Assembly: GCF_014204895.1 (NCBI RefSeq)
Contig: NZ_JACHMF010000001.1
Coordinates: forward strand, 4,340,001 to 4,404,000
DNA: 64,000 nucleotides
Reading direction: 5' to 3'
From: Paractinoplanes abujensis
GTDB taxonomy: Bacteria; Actinomycetota; Actinomycetes; Mycobacteriales; Micromonosporaceae
A program made the translations under genes and the position numbers. The notes under the pieces were generated by a model. It searched no databases. It was not told the DNA's origin and saw nothing but the letters and a program-made list of their open reading frames with translations. Position 1 is the stretch's first letter. Each line of letters begins with the position of its first letter. This document shows positions 7,898-15,378 of the stretch, in pieces.

Positions 7898-9342
7898 TCT
7901 TCGAGGTGAAGGCCGCGCTCGACGAGCCCGCCGACATGATCGGGGCCAAGGCGCACGGGCTCGTCCAGCTGCTGCGCCTCGGCCTGCCGGTGCCGCCCGC
8001 CTTCGTGATCGGCACCCCGGCGTGCCGCGCCTACCTGCGCGACGGCCGGCTCCCCGACGGGCTCGACGCCGCGACCGACCGGCTCGGCGCGGCATCGGTG
8101 TCGGTGCGCTCCGGGGCCGCCGTGTCGATGCCCGGCATGATGAACACTGTCCTCGACGTGCGGGGCCCGATCGCCCCCGCCGTCCGCGACGTCTTCGCCT
8201 CCTGGCACACGCCCCGCGCCGTCACCTACCGCGCACTGCACGGCATCCCCCACGACGCGGGCACCGCCGTGATCGTCCAGACGATGGTGCACGGCGACCG
8301 CGACGACCACAGCGGCAGCGGCGTTGCCTTCAGCCGCGACCCCGGCACCGGCCACCCCACCCCGTACGGCGACGTCCTGCCCCGCCACCGTGGCGACGCG
8401 GTGGTCTCCGGCGCGTTCAACACGTCACCGCCGGCCGTCCTCGCCTCGCGCGAACCCGCCGTCTGGTCCACCTTGACCGCGGCGCTGACCACCCTCGAAC
8501 AGCACTACCGCGACGCCTGCCACGTCGAATTCACGTACGAGTCGGGCCACCTCTGGTTGCTCCAGGTCCGCCCCGGCGGCCTCACCCCGCGCGCCCTCGT
8601 CCGCGTCACCGTCGACCTGGCCGACGAAGGCCTCATCGACCGCCGGGAAGCCGTCCGCCGCATCACCCCGTCCCAGCTCCGCGCCGCCGCCACCCCCCAC
8701 ATGGTCATCCGCTCCCCCGACGCCCCGTCACCTCCCGAACGGGCCACTGCACCGCCCCACGGACGGCCGGCTCCTGCCGGCGCGCCTCAACCGCCGCTCC
8801 ACGAACGGCCGGCTCCTGCCGGCGCGCCTCAACCGCCGCTCCACGAACGGCCGGCTCCTGCCGGTGCAGTCGAGTCACCGCACGCTTTCGCCGGCCCGGC
8901 CGGGTTGGTGGCGCGCGGGCGGGGCGCTTCTCCCGGCGTGGTCACGGGACGCGTTGCGCTCACGGCCGAGGCAGCCGTTCGCATGCGGGGGCCGGTCGTG
9001 CTGGTGCGACCCGAGACCTCGCCGCTGGACATGCACGGGCTGGCCACGGCCGTCGGTGTCGTGACCGCCCGGGGCGGACTGGCCAGTCACGCCGCGGTCG
9101 TTGCGCGGGCCTTGCGCAAACCGGCGGTGGTCGGCGCTTCCGGCCTGCACGCACTGGCCGAGGGCACCGAGATCACGATCGACGGCAGTAGCGGCGAGAT
9201 CGCCCTGGGCGCTCAACCGTTCACCACAGCGGCCGCCGACCCCCACATCGCGCGCCTGCTCGCCTGGGCCGACACGATCTCCGGCGACCACTCCCCGCGC
9301 CCCGCCGAGGCCCGTCTGGCCGCCGCCCGAGCACTTCTCTGA
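7894..9342 (+). CDS. PPDK-like protein (ATP-grasp plus phosphohistidine domain), barrel missing
   Basis: A 482-residue protein related to pyruvate phosphate dikinase and PEP synthase. Residues 1-270 match the nucleotide-binding ATP-grasp part (GAKAHGLVQLLRLGLPVPP, VSVRSGAAVSMPGMMNTVL, FSRDPGTG). Residues about 330-440 are the swivelling phosphohistidine domain, with its histidine in GGLASHAAVVARALRKPAVVG. The C-terminal PEP/pyruvate TIM barrel of about 400 residues is absent, so the final phospho-acceptor must be another protein or a small molecule. Between the domains is a proline-rich linker made of a 42-bp DNA repeat. It is the last gene of the tetR operon. Rifampin phosphotransferase is a distant relative, but the rifampin-binding domain is also absent. 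Confidence 0.85.
   Translation: MIFEVKAALDEPADMIGAKAHGLVQLLRLGLPVPPAFVIGTPACRAYLRDGRLPDGLDAATDRLGAASVSVRSGAAVSMPGMMNTVLDVRGPIAPAVRDVFASWHTPRAVTYRALHGIPHDAGTAVIVQTMVHGDRDDHSGSGVAFSRDPGTGHPTPYGDVLPRHRGDAVVSGAFNTSPPAVLASREPAVWSTLTAALTTLEQHYRDACHVEFTYESGHLWLLQVRPGGLTPRALVRVTVDLADEGLIDRREAVRRITPSQLRAAATPHMVIRSPDAPSPPERATAPPHGRPAPAGAPQPPLHERPAPAGAPQPPLHERPAPAGAVESPHAFAGPAGLVARGRGASPGVVTGRVALTAEAAVRMRGPVVLVRPETSPLDMHGLATAVGVVTARGGLASHAAVVARALRKPAVVGASGLHALAEGTEITIDGSSGEIALGAQPFTTAAADPHIARLLAWADTISGDHSPRPAEARLAAARALL
8761..8864 (+). repeat. 42-bp tandem repeat coding for a Pro/Ala linker
   Basis: Two full copies (8761-8802 and 8803-8844, differing at one base near the 5' end) and the first 20 bases of a third. 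The repeat encodes the 14-residue unit ERPAPAGAPQPPLH between the ATP-grasp and phosphohistidine domains of the PPDK-like protein. The copies are nearly identical, so the expansion is recent. Confidence 0.9.
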
Positions 9343-9357
9343 TCGCGGGCACGAATA

Positions 9358-9633
9358 TCAGGAGCTGATCGTCCGGCCCGAACTGTCGATCGTGTGGCTG
9401 CGCCAATAGACGTCCCACTCGTCGTCGACGTGCTCCGGCACCTGCCCGTCCGGGAAACGCGTGAACCCGGACGGCGGCTCCTCATCCTCGGGCACGCACT
9501 GCCGGCCGCTACCGCCGGTCTGCAGCACCGGGTAATCGCCGGACCCGCAGATGGCGTCCTTCGTGCAGCCGCCGAGCAGCAGAGCCACACTGGCGGCAAC
9601 CATGGTGAGCACGACGGGCCGGCGCAATCTCAT
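9358..9633 (-). CDS. Small secreted lipoprotein
   Basis: A 91-residue protein with a basic start (MRLRRP), a hydrophobic stretch and the lipobox LLGGC, so it should be lipidated and anchored outside the membrane. The mature part is acidic and short, with a pair of cysteines (ICGSGDYP ... RQCVPEDEE) and the sequence PEHVDDEWDVYWRSHTID. It resembles small actinomycete lipoproteins of the SCO0607 kind; I give this only as a likely match. The start at 9633 was preferred over one seven codons upstream because it gives a normal signal peptide. Confidence 0.75.
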   Translation of the reverse strand: MRLRRPVVLTMVAASVALLLGGCTKDAICGSGDYPVLQTGGSGRQCVPEDEEPPSGFTRFPDGQVPEHVDDEWDVYWRSHTIDSSGRTISS

Positions 9634-9672
9634 GCGCCGATTGTTCCCGGTCACGAGACCCGGCGAAACAGC

Positions 9673-10029
9673 TCAGCGGCGGGCCAGGCGGCGTTCCCCG
9701 GCCAAACCCGTCTGGTAAGGCAGGTTGTAGTGCGCGAAAACGCCCGGCTCGTCCGCGGCGGTCAGCTCGCCGTCGATCTCGATCGTGGGGGCGTCGCCGA
9801 TGAGCTTCTTGCCGTAACGCACCCGTACGGCGTCGGGCCGGACCGTGGCCCCGCCCAGCGGCACGAAAGCCAGCCGGTGCCGGCCGATGAAGCCGACTTT
9901 CACTGTCGCGAAGGCCGGCTCGTCGGTGGCGGTGTCCACATACACCGCCTCCAGCTCACCGATCTTGTCGCCGTCGGGGTCGATGACCTTCTCGCCACGC
10001 CAGTCACGCAAATTCTCAGCCGCAAACAT
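9673..10029 (-). CDS. PRC-barrel domain protein
   Basis: A 118-residue protein with a PRC-barrel beta-fold at residues 1-75 (NLRDWRGEKVIDPDGDKIGE, then AVYVDTATDEPAFATVKVG and RHRLAFVPLGGA). PRC-barrel proteins in actinomycetes are often stress-induced and bind other macromolecules; the substrate here is unknown. The start at 10029 gives a protein beginning MFAAENLRDW and has GAGG close upstream; a longer frame to 10056 is less likely. It lies 16 bases upstream of a lipoprotein gene and 43 bases downstream of a histidine kinase on the same strand. Confidence 0.82.
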   Translation of the reverse strand: MFAAENLRDWRGEKVIDPDGDKIGELEAVYVDTATDEPAFATVKVGFIGRHRLAFVPLGGATVRPDAVRVRYGKKLIGDAPTIEIDGELTAADEPGVFAHYNLPYQTGLAGERRLARR

Positions 10030-10072
10030 GCACCTCAGATGCCCTGCCCCGGCCACCGCAAAACCGTGTCGC

Positions 10073-11227
10073 TCAGCCGAAAACGATGCGCGCGACCAGG
10101 CCGCCGTCGAACGGGCTGGCGAACGTCAGGTCCGCGCCCTGAGCCGCGACGATCCGGCGGGTCACGGCCAGCCCCAGGCCCATGCCGGGAGCTTCGTTGC
10201 GCCGGGCCTCGGCACCGCGGAAGAACGGCAGCCCCAGCTGGGTCAGCTCCTGCTCACCGAGACCCGGCCCGAAGTCGCGGATCTCCACCACCGGCTGCAA
10301 ACCGGCGGCGACCGACACGACCACCGGGTGATCGGCGCGGCTGTACCCCAAGGCGTTGCTCAGCAAGTGACCGATCGCCACCTCGAGCAGCTGCGGGTCG
10401 GCGTGCACGGGAACCGGGCGGCCAGGGCCGTCCACCACGATCCGCGACGCGGCCGGGCCCAGCGACCCCGCCACCGACGCGATCAGACGGGACAGGTCGA
10501 CCGTGCGGCGATCACCGACCGGCTCCCGGTGGTGCTGCTGGGCGGCGCGCAGCAGGGTGTCGACCGTACGGCCAAGACGACCGGCGTTGCGGCCGATCGC
10601 GTCGAGCTGCCGGGCGAACACGGGCGGGATGGCCCCCGGCACATCGGTGAGCAGTTCGACGTAGCCCTGGATCGCGGTCAGCGGCGTCCGGAACTCGTGC
10701 GACATCGTCGCCAGCATGTCCTCCTGCCCGGCCAGTTCGAGCGGCGACCGGTTGTCCAGCAGGTGGCGCAGGCCCGTCTCGGCATCGACCCGGCGGGCCA
10801 GCCGCTCCAGGTAACGCCGGGTGGTCTCGCCGTCGAGATCCCGCCGGCCGTTGTCGAACACGCACAAAGCCCCCACGATGTGCCCGTCGTGCCGCAACGG
10901 CGCAGCCGCGATGAAGTTGACGTGCGCCGCCCCCGACACCAGCGGATGATCGGCCAGCCGCGGGTCGTGCGAGGCGTCATCGACCACCATCGTGTCGTTA
11001 CGCCCGGCCACAATGTCACACAACGACCGCGACTTGGGCACGTCGACCGCCATCGGCATCCCCAGCGTCGCCGCGAAGTGCGCGTGCGCCTCGTCGGCCA
11101 CCTTCAAGGCCACCATGGGGGCCTGACACACGTCGGCCACGAGCTCAAGGATCTCCGGCACATCCGACACTGCGGCCCGGTAACTCCCCGCCGCCACGTG
11201 CCGCAGTTCACCGCCAGACGCCACCAT
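10073..11227 (-). CDS. GAF-domain sensor histidine kinase
   Basis: A 384-residue soluble two-component kinase. An N-terminal GAF domain covers about residues 20-150 (KSRSLCDIVAGRNDTMVVDD, and NFIAAAPLRHDGHIVGALCV). A dimerisation helix follows with the phospho-accepting histidine in SHEFRTPLTAIQGY. The C-terminal HATPase domain has a shortened N box (HLLSNALGYS), DFGPGLG and GMGLGLAVTRRI. No membrane segment is seen. No response regulator is adjacent, so it is an orphan kinase. The start has GGGAGGG ten bases upstream. Confidence 0.92.
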   Translation of the reverse strand: MVASGGELRHVAAGSYRAAVSDVPEILELVADVCQAPMVALKVADEAHAHFAATLGMPMAVDVPKSRSLCDIVAGRNDTMVVDDASHDPRLADHPLVSGAAHVNFIAAAPLRHDGHIVGALCVFDNGRRDLDGETTRRYLERLARRVDAETGLRHLLDNRSPLELAGQEDMLATMSHEFRTPLTAIQGYVELLTDVPGAIPPVFARQLDAIGRNAGRLGRTVDTLLRAAQQHHREPVGDRRTVDLSRLIASVAGSLGPAASRIVVDGPGRPVPVHADPQLLEVAIGHLLSNALGYSRADHPVVVSVAAGLQPVVEIRDFGPGLGEQELTQLGLPFFRGAEARRNEAPGMGLGLAVTRRIVAAQGADLTFASPFDGGLVARIVFG

Positions 11228-12258
11228 GACTTTCCCTCCCGCCGACTCCGTTTCCCGTACGGAACAGTCGATCGGCAGCCCCGCTCCCTACTGCAGAAGC
11301 TCGCCCGGTGCAGCCCGGGAGCGTCCCTTCTGCGGCCCGGTTGCCCGTCGTGCCTTCCCTCGCCGTGGGCGGCCGGCTGCCGCTCGCCGTTGAGCGGCTC
11401 TGCTCCTCTCACAGCACGCTGCTCGCTTGCTGACGCGCGGGTCTCGGGGCGTTGTCCTCCGCAGGCGGCCCCTCTGGCCGGCGGGCGGTTCTCGGAGCGT
11501 TGTTCCTCTCACGCACGCTGCTCACTCGCCGTCGCGGGGGTCTCGGGGTTGTTCGTAGGCCGCCGTGCGCCAGCGTCGCGCGCTTTCGGCGCGTCGTTCT
11601 CTCGCAGCACATTTCTTGTCCACTGTCGCGCGGTTCTTGCTTACCGTCCGTCCGCCAACGGCACCGCTTGCCGTTGCGGCCCCCACAGCCCGCTGGGCAT
11701 CCTAGGAGGCTAGGATTGGACAACGGCCGAGCTGATACGTGTCGCAGGTGGGGTGAGGCTGAGGGAGCCGGCCCTGGAGGGCTTGGACCCGGCGAACCTG
11801 GCCAGCCGGACAAGGCAGGGCGGAGCCGGACCGGGCGAAGCCGGACCGGGCGAAGCCGGACCGGGCGAAGCCAGACCGGGCGAAGCCAGACCGGGCGAAG
11901 CCAGACCGGGCGAAGCCAGACCGGGCGAAGCCAGACCGGGCGAAGCCAGACCGGGCGAAGCCGGGTGAGCCGAACCGGACAGGCGGAGCCGGGTGAGCCG
12001 GGCAGGGCAGGGCGGAGCCGGGTGAGCCGGGCAGGGCGAGCCGTACCGGGCAGGGAAACCGAGCCGGGCAGGGGGAAGCCGAATTGGCAGAGGTGAAGCC
12101 GAGCGGGGCATGGTGAGCCGAGCCGGGCTGGGTGAGCCCCGCCGGGCTGGGTGAGCCGAGCCAGCCGGAGTTGAGCGAGGCGGGCAGGCCGGGGCCTGGC
12201 CGAAGTGGGCGGGGCCGAACTGGGCAGGGCGGGACCTGCGCGCTGATCGCCGGCCCGG
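11228..12258. repeat. 1 kb non-coding region of degenerate GC-rich repeats
   Basis: This stretch separates the histidine kinase and GntR genes, which are both read from the minus strand. No frame in it has natural protein composition; the long open frames encode only PVWLR-, GEARP- or GRSQT-type periodic peptides. The left third holds imperfect repeats built on CACGCTGCTC and GGTCTCGGGG. From about 11756 to 12190 it is a GAGCCGGGC(A/T)GGG-type degenerate repeat with a perfect 15-bp array in the middle. It probably evolves by slippage. Confidence 0.8.
11828..11962 (+). repeat. Nine tandem copies of a 15-bp unit
   Basis: The unit is GGACCGGGCGAAGCC in the first three copies and AGACCGGGCGAAGCC in the next six, without interruption. 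There are no spacers, so this is not a CRISPR array. The copy number is likely to vary between strains. Confidence 0.95.
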
Positions 12259-12903
12259 TCAGGTTTTGGGCAGAGACTCGGCTGTGCGGAGGACGTGGCG
12301 GCGGAGCAGGTCGGCGGCCTGGTCGGCGTCGCGGGACAGGGCCGCCGCTTCGAGGGCCGCGTGTTCGGCCGCGGCGTCACGTCCGAGGTCGCCGTGGGCG
12401 GACCAGCGGCGGGTCAGTTCGCTGGCTGTCCAGAGGCGGTCGAAGCTTTCCAGCAGGACCTGGTTGCCGCAGGCGGACAGCAGTGTGCGGTGGAACAGGC
12501 GGTGTGCTTCGGACCAGGCGTCGCTCAGGTGGGTGTCGCCTTCGCGGTCGAAGTGCGGGGTGCCGGCCAGCCGGTGGTGGGCGGCCCGTACGGCAGCTTC
12601 CCATTCCAGGTCGCCGCGGGCCAGGGACAGGCGCAGCGTCGCGGGTTCGACTATCGCGCGGGCTTCGGCGATCTGCTGCCAGCGTTCGGCGGTGGCGGCG
12701 GGCACGGCGAAGCCGCGGTTGGGCAGCCGATCGGCCAGTCCTTCCCCGACCAGGCGCAGCAATGCTTCGCGGGCGACGGCCAGGCTTACGCCGTGCGCGG
12801 TGGCCAGTTCCTGCGGTTTCAGCGCCTGCTGCGGACGGAATTCGCCGCGCAGCACGGCTGTGCGCAGGGCCGCGTAAACCCTCTCGGACGGTGTCACGCT
12901 CAT
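12259..12903 (-). CDS. GntR-family regulator, FadR/FCD type
   Basis: A 214-residue transcription factor. Residues 5-70 form the GntR winged helix (RVYAALRTAVLRGEFRPQQ, VSLAVAREALLRLVGEGLA, then the wing RGFAVPAATAE). The helical FCD ligand-binding domain follows, with candidate metal ligands in AEHAALEAAALSRD and RRHVLRTAE. It is divergent from the YbhB-like gene. A perfect 18-bp palindrome lies 11 bases upstream of its start, the expected position for an operator controlling both directions. Confidence 0.9.
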   Translation of the reverse strand: MSVTPSERVYAALRTAVLRGEFRPQQALKPQELATAHGVSLAVAREALLRLVGEGLADRLPNRGFAVPAATAERWQQIAEARAIVEPATLRLSLARGDLEWEAAVRAAHHRLAGTPHFDREGDTHLSDAWSEAHRLFHRTLLSACGNQVLLESFDRLWTASELTRRWSAHGDLGRDAAAEHAALEAAALSRDADQAADLLRRHVLRTAESLPKT

Positions 12904-12913
12904 CACTCTACCG

Positions 12914-12931
12914 CAGATAATCGATTATCTG
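12914..12931. promoter_or_regulatory. Palindromic operator candidate
   Basis: CAGATAATCGATTATCTG is a perfect 18-bp inverted repeat, AT-rich in a GC-rich setting, between the divergent GntR and YbhB-like genes. A related half-site, TTTAATCGAT, follows at 12935-12944. It is the most likely binding site for the adjacent GntR-type regulator (inference). Confidence 0.6.
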
Positions 12932-12976
12932 TAGTTTAATCGATAGCGACGGCGAAGAGAGACGGAGGAGAAAGAG

Positions 12977-13477
12977 ATGAACAACCCGTTCGAACGACTT
13001 CCCGAGGTTCCGGCCTTCACCCTGACCAGCACGTCGGTCAAGGACGGCGAGCCTCTTACGGCCGCGCAGCTCTCGGGTCAGGACCGGTCGCCCCAACTGA
13101 GCTGGTCCGGCGCTCCGGACGGCACGACGAGCTACGCCGTGACCGTCTACGACCCGGACGCCCCCACCGGCTCCGGTTTCTGGCACTGGGCGGTGGCCAA
13201 CCTCCCCGCCTCGGTCACCTCGCTGGCCGAGGGCGTGCAGGACCTGCCCGCCCCGGCCTACCAGCTGCCCAACGACGCGCGGCTGGCCCAGTTCATCGGC
13301 GCCGCCCCGCCGGCCGGCCACGGCCCGCACCGCTACTTCATCACCGTGCACGCCCTCGACGTCGAGGACATCGGGGTGCCTGCCGACGCCACCCCGGCGA
13401 TCCTCGGCTTCACGATGGCGGGCCACATCCTCGGCCGCGCCACGATCGTGGGGACGGCGGAGACCGTCAGTCCGTGA
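12977..13477 (+). CDS. YbhB/YbcL (PEBP, Raf-kinase-inhibitor-like) protein
   Basis: A 166-residue phosphatidylethanolamine-binding-protein-family member. It shows the ligand-pocket motifs: [28 protein letters not shown] and [13 protein letters not shown]. Family members are cytoplasmic beta-folds that bind anionic ligands; the bacterial role is not defined. A good Shine-Dalgarno (GGAGG) stands upstream. The gene probably answers to the divergent GntR regulator through the palindrome at 12914. Its 3' end overlaps the convergent epimerase gene by 11 bases. Confidence 0.92.
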   Translation: MNNPFERLPEVPAFTLTSTSVKDGEPLTAAQLSGQDRSPQLSWSGAPDGTTSYAVTVYDPDAPTGSGFWHWAVANLPASVTSLAEGVQDLPAPAYQLPNDARLAQFIGAAPPAGHGPHRYFITVHALDVEDIGVPADATPAILGFTMAGHILGRATIVGTAETVSP

Positions 13478-14042
13478 TCTCCAGGACTCCGGCCGGGGCG
13501 CCGAGCAGTTCGACCGTACGGGAGGCGGCTTTCTCAATGGCGATCTGTGGCGGGCCGGGCGGTGCGTCCTCGTGGAACGTGCCCGGCCCGTAGAACTGGC
13601 CGTAGCGGAGAACCACTCCCCCGTACGCCAGCGTCTCGCGTTCCAGCGCGGCCACCCCGTCGGCCCCGGGCCCCGGGGCGGCCGGCCACGCGATCGACTG
13701 GGACAGCAGGCGCGGGGAACCGGCCTGCCGGGCCGCGGCGATCAGGTTGCCGGTGCCCTCGGTGCGGATGCGGCCGTTCCGGGCCTGGTGCTCGGCGATC
13801 CGGGCGGCGTCGTCGGGCAGGTCGGTCAGCTCGTTGAGGATCAGGTCGGGGGCGAACGCCCGTACGGCCTCGATGACGGCCGCGCGGTCGAAGACGTCGC
13901 ACACGATCGGCTCGGCGCCGAGCGACGCGACCCGCGCGGCCTGCGAGCGGGTCATGCCGCCGACAGTGTGACCCGCCGCGACGAGCAGCGGTACGAGTCG
14001 CCGGCCGATAACGCCCGACGCGCCGGCCAGGAAGATCCTCAT
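13467..14042 (-). CDS. NAD-dependent epimerase/dehydratase-like protein
   Basis: A 191-residue protein with an extended-SDR Rossmann start ([20 protein letters not shown]), a conserved acidic DVFD strand, and a downstream [11 protein letters not shown] segment. The usual YxxxK is not evident, and the length is about two thirds of a full epimerase (near 300), so it may be an atypical NAD-binding protein. The start at 14042 is supported by a TACTCT -10 box seven bases upstream; the longer frame upstream has non-protein-like composition. Confidence 0.8.
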   Translation of the reverse strand: MRIFLAGASGVIGRRLVPLLVAAGHTVGGMTRSQAARVASLGAEPIVCDVFDRAAVIEAVRAFAPDLILNELTDLPDDAARIAEHQARNGRIRTEGTGNLIAAARQAGSPRLLSQSIAWPAAPGPGADGVAALERETLAYGGVVLRYGQFYGPGTFHEDAPPGPPQIAIEKAASRTVELLGAPAGVLEITD

Positions 14043-14049
14043 TCCGGGC

Positions 14050-14055
14050 AGAGTA
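14050..14055 (-). promoter_or_regulatory. -10 box for leaderless epimerase gene
   Basis: On the minus strand the sequence is TACTCT, then seven bases, then the ATG at 14042. This TANNNT spacing is the same leaderless arrangement seen at several genes in the window. Confidence 0.45.
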
Positions 14056-14085
14056 GTGCGCGCCCGGGCGGGGTAGGGGAACCGC

Positions 14086-14442
14086 ATGGCCAAGTACGAG
14101 GTCAACGACGCGGCCGTGCGGCGGGCCCGCGAGCTCATCGCGTCCAAGCAGTACGTCCTGGACAGCGACTGGGGCAGCGTGCAGCCGCGGGCCGACGCCG
14201 AGAACACGTTTCTCGGCAGGCATTCGTGGGCCGACTACTCCGCCTGGCATCTGGGGCTGACCGACGGCGCGGCCGAGGAGACCAAGGCCCGGTACGCGTT
14301 CGTCTACGGCGATCTGCGACGGCTGCACCGTACGGGCCTGATCGCCTGCGTCTATCGGGCCTCGGAGTGGCGGCACAAGGACATCGAGCTGGCCGCACAC
14401 GATCTGCTGCAGGAGCTCGACGCCAAGGCGGGCATCAAGTAG
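14086..14442 (+). CDS. Conserved hypothetical protein
   Basis: A 118-residue soluble, mainly helical protein beginning MAKYEVNDAAVRRARELIAS. It contains the motifs VLDSDWGSVQP and FLGRHSWADYSAWHLGL, and later RYAFVYGDLRRLHR. This type is common in actinomycetes and has no assigned function. It is followed without a gap by the SRPBCC gene, so the two probably form an operon. Confidence 0.85.
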   Translation: MAKYEVNDAAVRRARELIASKQYVLDSDWGSVQPRADAENTFLGRHSWADYSAWHLGLTDGAAEETKARYAFVYGDLRRLHRTGLIACVYRASEWRHKDIELAAHDLLQELDAKAGIK

Positions 14443-14823
14443 GTGCGACGCCATCTGGAAGTGTGCGGGCCTCGGGACGCCGCCGATGTCTGGGACCGGT
14501 ACGTGCGGCCGGCGCGCTGGGCCGAGTGGTCGCCGCAGATCCGGTCGGTCGACTACGCGGAGCCCGAGCTGCGGGAGCGGACCGGAGGGGTCGTGCACGG
14601 GCCGTTCGGCGTACGGGCGCGGTTCTTCGTCGCGCGGGTCTCTCCGCCGCAATCGTGGTTGTGGGATGTGTTCGTCGCGGGCGCCGCCGTCGAGTTGTCG
14701 CACCGGGTCGAACCGGTGGCGGAGGGGACAAGGACCACGCTGACGATCCGGGGCCCCGGCCCGCTGGTGCTGCCGTACGTGCCACTGGCCCGCCTGGCCC
14801 TGCGCCGGCTTGTCAGCGATTGA
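14443..14823 (+). CDS. SRPBCC (START/Bet v1-like) family protein
   Basis: A 126-residue protein with the polyketide-cyclase/START-like pattern: an early WDRYVRPARWAEWSPQI helix, then alternating beta strands (SWLWDVFVAGAAVELSHRVE, TRTTLTIRG) and a C-terminal helix. Such folds enclose a hydrophobic cavity for small ligands. The GTG start is immediately after the stop of the preceding gene, indicating translational coupling. Confidence 0.82.
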   Translation: MRRHLEVCGPRDAADVWDRYVRPARWAEWSPQIRSVDYAEPELRERTGGVVHGPFGVRARFFVARVSPPQSWLWDVFVAGAAVELSHRVEPVAEGTRTTLTIRGPGPLVLPYVPLARLALRRLVSD

Positions 14824-15378
14824 CCTGCCGCACAGTACGCACCCTTTTGCAGGCCAAAGCCCGGTACTTCCTTTTTCCCGAACCAGTGGCGACCGCCCGT
14901 AACCACTCGCATACGCGGACATACCGGCGACGCGCCGGAAGCCCAGGGCTTTTCGGTTCGAACCTTTTAGTCCGTTTAGACCGTTTTTAGGGGCGATCGA
15001 CGGGGTAAACGGAGCACCGGGAGGCCGGTGTGGCGCTTACCACTCCCTATGCCCGAGCCCGCCCGCAACCCCCGCCGCCGATCCACGAACCCGCAGGCCA
15101 GCGCGCTGTGGCCACGAGCGCTGGGCATCACGGCACGAACGGGGAGCGAACCCTGCCCGTACGGCGGGAAAACCGCCCGGAGGCCCCCGGAACCACCCCT
15201 GACCGGCCCGGCGACCACCGCCGCGGAAAACCAAGGGGGTGAATCTCCTCCCCCGCGCAGCCGGTGCACACCCTTACCATGTCTTCCCGAAGCTCGGCAT
15301 CATCAGGCGCGCGACTTATTGTCCGGTCTTGACAAAGTCGTGTAGTAAAGAGATCCACTTCAGCGACGACGAGGACAG
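14824..15378 (+). other. 555-bp region upstream of the penicillin-binding protein
   Basis: No convincing gene is seen here. It starts with an AT-richer patch (about 14940-14990) that includes the palindrome GGTTCGAACC and runs of T. Near 15215-15255 it carries GGAAAACCAAGGGGGTGAATC followed by CCTCCCCC. This resembles the 5' half of a ydaO/yuaA (cyclic-di-AMP) riboswitch, but the conserved CGAACCCGNCAGCTAACC part was not found. TTGACA occurs near 15328 without a well-spaced -10. Confidence 0.35.

Noticed and set aside
11828..11962. Possible CRISPR array
   Set aside because: The units are directly adjacent with no spacers, and no cas genes are present.
11409..12380. Open frames encoding PVWLR, GEARP or GRSQT repeats
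   Set aside because: All are translations of the same 15-bp DNA array in different frames, with no start context and no non-repeat protein sequence.
14960..14990. tRNA-like GGTTCGAACC
   Set aside because: The flanking bases do not form a T-stem, and no acceptor, D or anticodon arm could be built around it.
14976..15269. 97-codon minus-strand frame in the PBP leader
   Set aside because: Composition is low-complexity Gly/Arg-rich, with no ribosome-binding site and no family resemblance.
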